The notes below the pieces were generated by a model. The model was given only the letters and a program-made list of their open reading frames with translations, was not told the DNA's origin and searched no databases. 10,864 bases of DNA from an uncultured Lachnospiraceae bacterium (GTDB lineage Bacteria > Bacillota > Clostridia > Lachnospirales > Lachnospiraceae). The stretch lies in assembly GCA_949346185.1 (NCBI GenBank), contig CASGVX010000046.1, forward strand, positions 1 through 10,864, in the 5' to 3' direction. The translations under genes were made by a program, and so were the position numbers. Below, one piece after another: positions 6,478 to 10,864 of this stretch (within the stretch, counting starts at the first letter, position 1; each line of letters starts with the position of its first letter).

Positions 6478-6999
6478 ATGGCAGAAAATGAAGCGCATTG
6501 GTATGTTGCTCATACTTATTCAGGGTATGAGAATAAGGTGAAGATGGATATTGAGAAGACGATTAAGAATCGGAATCTGCAAGATCAGATTTTCGAGGTA
6601 TCCGTTCCTATGCTGAATGTGGTGGAAGAGAAGAATGATGAGAAGAAGACAGTTCAGAAGAAGATGTTCCCGGCGTATGTTCTGATTAATATGATTATGA
6701 ATGATGATACTTGGTACGTTGTCCGCAACACCAGAGGCGTTACGGGCTTTGTCGGGCCAGGATCGAAGCCGGTGCCCCTCTCGGATGAGGAGATGGCAAG
6801 CATGGGGCTTAAAGTGGACGAACCCAATGTTCCCTTTAGTATTGGGGATCTTGTTGTGGTGAAATCCGGCGTCTGGGAGGATACCACGGGTACTGTCCGT
6901 CAGATTGACCACCAGAACAGAATGGTTACGATTAACATTGATATGTTTGGCCGGGAGACTCCGGTTGAAATCAGTTTCAATGATGTTGAGGCAGTGTAA
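6478..6999 (+). CDS. nusG: Transcription termination/antitermination factor NusG
   Basis: This 173-aa factor binds RNA polymerase and affects pausing, termination and coupling to translation. The N-terminal NGN domain begins HWYVAHTYSGYENKV and includes FPAYVLINM and the GVTGFVGPGSKPVPL stretch. The C-terminal KOW domain starts near residue 120 (FSIGDLVVVKSGVWEDTTGTV) and ends with FGRETPVEISFNDVEAV. The length is normal for the family. The upstream Shine-Dalgarno is weak (AAGGGTGAT), and with secE only 13 bp away, translational coupling is likely. A small hairpin, CCACA (7025-7029) with TGTGG (7038-7042), lies between it and rplK. Confidence 0.97.
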   Translation: MAENEAHWYVAHTYSGYENKVKMDIEKTIKNRNLQDQIFEVSVPMLNVVEEKNDEKKTVQKKMFPAYVLINMIMNDDTWYVVRNTRGVTGFVGPGSKPVPLSDEEMASMGLKVDEPNVPFSIGDLVVVKSGVWEDTTGTVRQIDHQNRMVTINIDMFGRETPVEISFNDVEAV

Positions 7000-7068
7000 G
7001 CGTACGTTCTGAAATGAAAGTTTACCACATATTAGATTGTGGAATATGAACAAGGAGGAAATTTTAAC

Positions 7069-7494
7069 ATGGCTAAGAAAGTCGAAGGATATATTAAATT
7101 ACAGATTCCTGCTGCAAAGGCGACACCAGCACCCCCTGTTGGTCCTGCCCTGGGTCAGCACGGAGTCAATATCGTGGCATTTACAAAGGAGTTTAACGCA
7201 AAGACAGCTGGACAGGAGGGAATGCTGATTCCCGTAGTTATCACTGTATATCAGGATAAGAGCTTCAGCTTTATCACAAAGACGCCTCCGGCAGCAGTGC
7301 TGATTAAGAAGGCATGCAAGATTCAGTCTGGTTCTGGCGTACCGAATAAGACCAAGGTGGCAAAGATTACTAAGGCGCAGATTCAGGAAATTGCTGAGAC
7401 GAAGATGCCTGACCTGAATGCGGCCACATTGGAGGCGGCTATGAGCATGATTGCAGGTACGGCTCGCAGCATGGGCGTGGAAGTTGTGGACTAG
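7069..7494 (+). CDS. rplK: 50S ribosomal protein L11
   Basis: This 141-aa protein forms the L11 stalk base at the GTPase centre of the large subunit. The N-terminal domain is diagnostic (VEGYIKLQIPAAKATPAPPVGPALGQHGVNI), and the C-terminal rRNA-binding domain carries GSGVPNKTKVAKI and ends GTARSMGVEVVD. The frame is open back to 7039, but ATG 7069 has AAGGAGG (7052-7058) at proper spacing and gives the conserved MAKKVEGY start. It lies 69 bp after nusG and 199 bp before rplA; this gap is long for an L11-L1 pair and holds the structured leader. Confidence 0.97.
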   Translation: MAKKVEGYIKLQIPAAKATPAPPVGPALGQHGVNIVAFTKEFNAKTAGQEGMLIPVVITVYQDKSFSFITKTPPAAVLIKKACKIQSGSGVPNKTKVAKITKAQIQEIAETKMPDLNAATLEAAMSMIAGTARSMGVEVVD

Positions 7495-7536
7495 ATTGGA
7501 AGCAATGCTGCGAAACGGCAGTGGCTTGATGTTTTG

Positions 7537-7588
7537 TCTATGAGATTGTCGGTGCTGGCGAAACCAGCATGAATGAAAATCCCATAGA
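7537..7588 (+). ncRNA. Stem-loop in the rplK-rplA gap
   Basis: An outer stem TCTATG-A-GATT (7537-7547) pairs with AATC-C-CATAGA (7578-7588) with one mismatch. Inside it is a perfect hairpin, TGCTGG (7553-7558) with CCAGCA (7564-7569), with loop CGAAA. There is no T-run after it. It may be part of the mRNA leader for rplA control, or a processing or stability element. Confidence 0.45.
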
Positions 7589-7631
7589 TTGTTGATATCG
7601 CATAAAAAGACTGTTATGGAAATTGGACGTT

Positions 7632-7685
7632 GTGGGAGGCGACACGATTTGTGTCTTGGACCCGCCGTTAACACCACTAGGAGGT
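7632..7685 (+). promoter_or_regulatory. L1-binding mRNA leader mimicking the 23S rRNA L1 stalk
   Basis: The strand GTGGGAGGC (7632-7640) matches the start of the L1-binding site in 23S rRNA (helix 76-78), as recalled for E. coli. The return strand GCCGTTAACACCAC (7664-7677) resembles the rRNA return strand. GTGG (7632-7635) pairs with CCAC (7674-7677), GGCG (7638-7641) with CGCC (7663-7666), and an inner stem GACAC (7641-7645) with GTGTC (7651-7655); the second and third stems share G7641, so they compete for one base. The element ends one base before the rplA Shine-Dalgarno AGGAGGT (7679-7685). Free L1 binding here would block translation, the known logic of L1 autoregulation. Confidence 0.75.
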
Positions 7686-7693
7686 AATTTATT

Positions 7694-8386
7694 ATGAAAA
7701 GAGGAAAGAAATATACAGAGGCTGCAAAGAAGATTGACAGAGAAAAGCAGTACGAAGTAGAAGAGGCTGTGAAATTAATCAAGGAAGTGGCTACTGCAAA
7801 GTTTGATGAGACGGTAGAGGCGCACATCAGGCTTGGCGTAGATGGCCGCCATGCTGACCAGCAGATTCGTGGCGCTGTGGTATTGCCGAACGGAACGGGC
7901 AAGAAGGTTCGCGTTCTCGTATTTGCAAAGGGCGAGAAGGTAGATGAGGCATTGGCAGCCGGGGCTGATTATGCAGGTGGCGACGAACTGATTCCTAAGA
8001 TTCAGAACGATGGATGGTTTGAGTTCGACGTGGTTGTTGCCACTCCTGATATGATGGGTGTAGTTGGACGTCTCGGCCGCGTGTTAGGACCTAAGGGTCT
8101 GATGCCTAATCCGAAGGCTGGTACTGTGACGATGGATGTCACCAAGGCTGTTCAGGATATCAAGGCTGGTAAGGTAGAGTACAGGCTTGATAAGGCGAAT
8201 ATCGTCCATGTGCCGGTGGGCAAGGTTTCCTTCACGGAGGAACAGCTGACACAGAACGTGGATGCACTGATGGAAGCGATTACGAAGGCGAAGCCGTCAG
8301 CGGCTAAGGGGCAGTATTATCGAAGCGTGTCCCTCGCCAGCACGATGGGGCCGGGCGTGAAGATTAGCACGGTAAAGTATGCGTAG
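7694..8386 (+). CDS. rplA: 50S ribosomal protein L1
   Basis: This 230-aa protein of the large subunit builds the mobile L1 stalk that helps deacylated tRNA leave the ribosome, and it commonly represses its own operon by binding mRNA. Family stretches are MKRGKKYTEAAKKID, RGAVVLPNGTGKKVRVLVFAKG, GRLGRVLGPKGLMPNPKAGTVT and KANIVHVPVGKVSF, ending with the typical YYRSVSLASTMGPGVKI. The length is normal. The Shine-Dalgarno is strong (AGGAGGT), adjacent to the putative L1 target site. Unusually, it is not followed by rplJ-rplL, and a strong hairpin closes the operon. Confidence 0.97.
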   Translation: MKRGKKYTEAAKKIDREKQYEVEEAVKLIKEVATAKFDETVEAHIRLGVDGRHADQQIRGAVVLPNGTGKKVRVLVFAKGEKVDEALAAGADYAGGDELIPKIQNDGWFEFDVVVATPDMMGVVGRLGRVLGPKGLMPNPKAGTVTMDVTKAVQDIKAGKVEYRLDKANIVHVPVGKVSFTEEQLTQNVDALMEAITKAKPSAAKGQYYRSVSLASTMGPGVKISTVKYA

Positions 8387-8423
8387 GAATATGAAAGAAT
8401 AGATTAAATATGGACGAAATGGA

Positions 8424-8449
8424 GCAGGGGGTTTTTCGGAACCCCCTGC
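8424..8449 (+). terminator. Strong hairpin ending the ribosomal operon
   Basis: GCAGGGGGTT (8424-8433) pairs perfectly with AACCCCCTGC (8440-8449) around loop TTTCGG. The U-tract is poor: AATATTGTAATTTTT follows, with T residues only about 10 bases later. It probably terminates, but could act as a 3'-end stabiliser or a partial terminator. Confidence 0.7.
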
Positions 8450-8709
8450 AATATTGTAATTTTTAGAAACTGTCTTTGTAACATTTCGTTAGGGATGTAA
8501 TGCCTATTTGCCTAGGAGTCAACGATAACAGTAGTGTAGTGGCAATCAATAGGATGAAAAAAAGAATTTAAAAAAGTAAAATATGTTTTTGAATATTATC
8601 GTATCAAAATCAAATTTTAGTTATATGATATTAGAGCAATCATGTTTCGAGATGTAAGAAGCGAGAAAGATTGGATTAATATTATTGCTGTTTCTAGAGG
8701 AGGGTTTTC
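8450..8709 (+). other. Intergenic region, no gene seen
   Basis: The 323-bp rplA-to-lipoprotein gap starts with the operon hairpin. The rest is AT-rich and holds no open frame with a ribosome binding site. A TATGAT hexamer at 8624-8629 could be a -10 box, but no convincing -35 stands 16-18 bp before it. The lipoprotein promoter must be somewhere here, but it could not be fixed. No tRNA, rplJ or rplL remnant was recognised. Confidence 0.5.
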
Positions 8710-9555
8710 ATGAAAATAAGGCGTATTTTCTATAACGCACTATTATGTCTTGTGATTCTCATTTCTATGTCTGGATGTTCTGCTCCAAAGAAGTCAAACT
8801 CATTGGATGAGAGATTGCAGGGAACGATTTATTCGGAATTAAATCATAAGGTGGATTCACAAGGAAAAGAGGTTTATCAAAATGATAGATATGCGGTGCA
8901 AGTCACGGATAGCAAACAAGGCAGAGGATTTTTTTCATGCATCTTGGCAGCATGGCCCAAGGATGGCAAGAATAGGAAGATTGCGAATGATAATAATGCG
9001 TTGATTGGCGATGTCAATGATGCGCAAGCAATTCAATTTGGACCGTCCTTGCCACTATCTACAATGCATAAGTCGTACTATGAGGATGGAATCACATATA
9101 TTTGTTGTTCAATAAATTATACAAACCTTCGCAATGATTTGAGATTTCAGATAGTAGATGGAAAACTTGAATCCCAAGAAAAAAATATATTGGCGGATAT
9201 TTATATCGCACCGAAGACAGTTGTGTATGAGAAGAAGCAAGAGGTCGGGGCAGGGGATGGCTGGGAGGCCTTTCAGCAGCCTGATGGCAGTGTATTAGTT
9301 TGTGATGGGGCAAAGAATTTCCATATATCAAAATTGGGCATTTGGTATGAGGATGGAAAAAATATTTTGGAGAAGGAGATGATGCTCACATATAAGAATG
9401 GGAAAGAGCAAAATGTGAAAAGATTTATGGTAGATGAACCTTATCATGGTCGTGCATCACGCAAATATATCACCTTATGGGAATCTAAATGTATCTTGCA
9501 AGTAGAGAATCTGAAATCCATGGAAATTGGAGAAAGTCATTATCAGTTTCAGTAG
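8710..9555 (+). CDS. Unrecognised lipoprotein
   Basis: This 281-aa protein starts MKIRRIFYNALLCLVILISMSGC: a basic N-terminus, a hydrophobic core and a lipobox-like SMSGC with Cys23, so it should be lipid-anchored on the outer face of the membrane. The mature part shows no family that can be named. It looks soluble and mixed alpha/beta, with clusters such as KDGKNRKIANDNNALIGDVNDAQ, Cys residues in TYICCSINY, and aromatic/Gly stretches (GDGWEAFQQPDGSVLVCDG). The ribosome binding site is GAGGAGGG. Codon use is AT-richer than in the operon before it. The next reading frame begins 31 bp after its stop, with its own AAGGAGAG site, so the two may be co-transcribed. Function unknown. Confidence 0.8.
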   Translation: MKIRRIFYNALLCLVILISMSGCSAPKKSNSLDERLQGTIYSELNHKVDSQGKEVYQNDRYAVQVTDSKQGRGFFSCILAAWPKDGKNRKIANDNNALIGDVNDAQAIQFGPSLPLSTMHKSYYEDGITYICCSINYTNLRNDLRFQIVDGKLESQEKNILADIYIAPKTVVYEKKQEVGAGDGWEAFQQPDGSVLVCDGAKNFHISKLGIWYEDGKNILEKEMMLTYKNGKEQNVKRFMVDEPYHGRASRKYITLWESKCILQVENLKSMEIGESHYQFQ

Positions 9556-9586
9556 TTATTATTCAAAAGGGAAAAGGAGAGATAGA

Positions 9587-9915
9587 ATGATAAAAAATAA
9601 AATTGCTATAGTGTAAATTTGAAAAATAATCTATATGAGGCGGCAATAAATTTAGTGCATAAGCAGACTGTTATTGCGCAAACATGCAGCATTAAAGCAA
9701 AAATGCTTAAGAGAGATAGTAAATATGTGGACTTTGTAAGTTTTTACAGACATGGAAATAAATCATATAGTGGCAGTGATTTATCGGTAGGTTTATCGCT
9801 TAGCCTTGGGGGACCAGAAATCAGCGTGACATATACTCCTAATAGTAAAAATGTGTCAGATTACTGGTCAAAGCAAACAAATGTAGAACTCAGCATAGAT
9901 AGGTATGTTTGTTGA
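9587..9915 (+). pseudogene. Probably broken small secreted or surface protein gene
   Basis: A good ribosome binding site (AAAAGGAGAG) stands before ATG 9587, but that frame reads only MIKNKIAIV and then stops at 9614-9616. A longer frame, shifted by one or two bases, runs from about 9601 to 9915 with no ribosome binding site of its own. Its first possible start is TTG 9619, giving 98 residues (KNNLYEAAINLVHKQTVIAQ... to SIDRYVC). The simplest reading is a gene whose start, perhaps a signal peptide, was separated from the body by a frameshift or small deletion. The body has alternating Ser/Leu/Gly stretches (LSVGLSLSLGGPEISVTYTP) that suggest beta structure. No family was recognised. It follows the lipoprotein by 31 bp. 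Confidence 0.45.
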
Positions 9916-9964
9916 TTTATAATGATAAAGTCAAAGAGTGCCGATCATGGTAATTGTAAAAAAG

Positions 9965-10010
9965 GCAGAATCGTTGTATGCATTGCATATGCGATTCTGC
10001 TCTTTTTCTT
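9965..10010 (+). terminator. Strong rho-independent terminator
   Basis: GCAGAATCG (9965-9973) pairs perfectly with CGATTCTGC (9992-10000). An inner stem TATGC (9977-9981) with GCATA (9985-9989) has loop ATT. TCTTTTTCTT follows. An A-run precedes the stem, so it may work in both directions. It ends the lipoprotein and small-gene unit. Confidence 0.85.
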
Positions 10011-10297
10011 ATAGGAAATCATTGTGAATGGTAAGATTTTAGTTGGAATGTTTGTTTTTGGGAAATGTCGTTGGGGGCGTAATCTTTGTCGTTCAAGTCG
10101 GCATGGATAAGTTTTGCCTGTTTAAGGAACGCCCTATTTTCTGGCCTAAAATAGCAATTGAATACGAATTTATAAAAAATTTATTTGATTTTTCCTATTC
10201 TCCATGTTACATTTATGATGATAATTATTGTTGTTAGAGGGCGGTGGCTGTTCTGCACTGTCTTCTAATGGATGACATTTGAAAGGAGAGCATGCAA
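10011..10297 (+). other. Intergenic region, no gene supported
   Basis: Nothing between the terminator and the Ig-like gene can be supported as a gene. A 64-residue frame from TTG 10043 to 10237 has no ribosome binding site and a biased, aromatic-rich sequence. GGGCGT (10075-10080) pairs with ACGCCC (10129-10134) across 48 bases, with GGCA (10100-10103) and TGCC (10115-10118) inside and TATTTT after; this may be a structured RNA, a degraded terminator or chance. Confidence 0.4.
10185..10213 (+). promoter_or_regulatory. Possible promoter for the Ig-like protein gene
   Basis: TTGATT (10185-10190), a 17-bp spacer and TACATT (10208-10213) fit a moderate sigma-A promoter about 85 bp before the start codon. 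The region is AT-rich, so chance matches are likely. Confidence 0.35.
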
Positions 10298-10864
10298 ATG
10301 AAGGGGATGTTGCGAAAGGGATTTTGCAGGTCTGCAATAGCGATATTGCTGACTTTTGCAATGATTTTTGGCACCATCAATGTTAGCCGTATGGCTGAAG
10401 CTGCCAGTAAGCCGGCATTTCAGAAAAAGAAATTGACGTTGGCAAAGGGCAAGACAGCGAAGCTGACAGTGAAGAAGATGCCGAAGGGGGCAAAGGTACT
10501 TAAGACGAAGTGGAAAGTACAGAAGAAGAGCGTATTAAAAGTGACCCTTAGCGGCAGCAAGGCAAAGAAGAAAAAAGCGAAAACTGCTAAGGTGAAGGCA
10601 CTGAAAGCAGGGAAGAGCGCAGTATATTGCACGATTACTTACCGGGTGAAGAAGGGCGGCAAGTGGAAGAAAAAGACGACTAAGGTAAAGGCGACGATAA
10701 CTGTGCCGTCCAAGGCAAAAGTTACGCCGATGCCTCAAAAGCCGACAAAGCCTTTGGAGACAGGAAAGCCGGGTGCAAACACTTCGGCTGCACCGGGAAA
10801 TACTGGGAATCCAGGGGATGTGGAAAATCCGGGAGGGACGGCAAACCCCGGCGGAACGGAAAAT
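10298..10864 (+). CDS. Secreted lysine-rich bacterial Ig-like protein (3'-truncated)
   Basis: The frame is open from ATG 10298 to the window end (189 residues). AGGAG (10284-10288) is nine bases upstream; an in-frame ATG at 10292 lies too close to it. Residues 1-35 form a signal peptide (basic start, hydrophobic AIAILLTFAMIFGTI, cleavage near AEAA). Residues 37-136 resemble a bacterial Ig-like (Big_2) fold: LTLAKGKTAKLTV, a central VLKVTLS strand, ALKAGKSAVYCTITY, and a closing VKATITV. About 35 of these 101 residues are lysine. A Pro/Gly/Thr linker follows, with three hexapeptides (NPGDVE, NPGGTA, NPGGTE) encoded by 18-bp units at 10808-10861. It is likely cell-surface or secreted; the function is in the missing part. 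Confidence 0.82.
   Translation, partial: MKGMLRKGFCRSAIAILLTFAMIFGTINVSRMAEAASKPAFQKKKLTLAKGKTAKLTVKKMPKGAKVLKTKWKVQKKSVLKVTLSGSKAKKKKAKTAKVKALKAGKSAVYCTITYRVKKGGKWKKKTTKVKATITVPSKAKVTPMPQKPTKPLETGKPGANTSAAPGNTGNPGDVENPGGTANPGGTEN

Noticed and set aside
7099..7902. A 267-residue minus-strand frame over rplK and rplA
   Set aside because: It is antisense to two certain ribosomal protein genes and crosses their leader; no supporting motif.
10043..10237. A 64-residue plus-strand frame before the Ig-like gene
   Set aside because: It has a TTG start without a ribosome binding site, and its aromatic/AT-biased composition looks like translated intergenic DNA.
10420..10738. Phe/Leu-rich minus-strand frames opposite the Ig-like gene
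   Set aside because: They arise from the complement of Lys codons (AAG/AAA read as CTT/TTT) and have no independent support.

Overview
The window looks like a chromosomal piece from a Gram-positive gut-type clostridium, most likely Lachnospiraceae. This is inferred from the strong AGGAGG-type ribosome binding sites, mid-range GC, sigma-A promoters with 17-bp spacers, the rpmG-secE-nusG-rplK-rplA order, and a lysine-rich Ig-like surface protein of a kind common in that family. No rRNA, tRNA, CRISPR array or intact mobile element was seen.

Layout. Positions 1-2674 hold two ABC exporter half-transporters, the first cut off at its 5' end. Their ATP-site motifs are complementary: one has degenerate Walker B and H-loop residues, the other an altered signature, as in a heterodimeric exporter with one working ATP site. 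A 147-bp palindrome-rich spacer separates them. A GufA/ZIP-type metal transporter follows (2770-3591). Next is a lone FliD-like (flagellar cap-like) gene (3819-5096) with its own promoter, a structured leader and a clear terminator. Facing it on the minus strand is a small membrane-anchored NusG-domain-II protein (5189-5629), whose promoter overlaps an inverted repeat.

Positions 5879-8386 carry a housekeeping operon: rpmG (49 aa, GTG start), secE, nusG, rplK and rplA, driven by a near-consensus promoter at 5879-5907. The rplK-rplA gap folds into two structures. The second resembles the L1-binding stalk of 23S rRNA and ends one base before the rplA Shine-Dalgarno sequence, which is the expected arrangement for L1 autoregulation.

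After rplA the expected rplJ-rplL-rpoB genes are absent. A strong hairpin closes the operon, and an AT-richer accessory stretch begins: an unrecognised lipoprotein (8710-9555), a probably broken small gene (9587-9915), a strong terminator (9965-10010), about 290 bp of undefined sequence, and the start of a secreted, extremely lysine-rich Ig-like protein with a hexapeptide-repeat linker that runs off the window end.

The points most worth attention are the orphan FliD-like gene and its GGA-rich leader, the 23S-mimicking L1 leader, the break in ribosomal operon order after rplA, and the palindromic block inside the ABC pair. No clearly new multi-gene system was identified.
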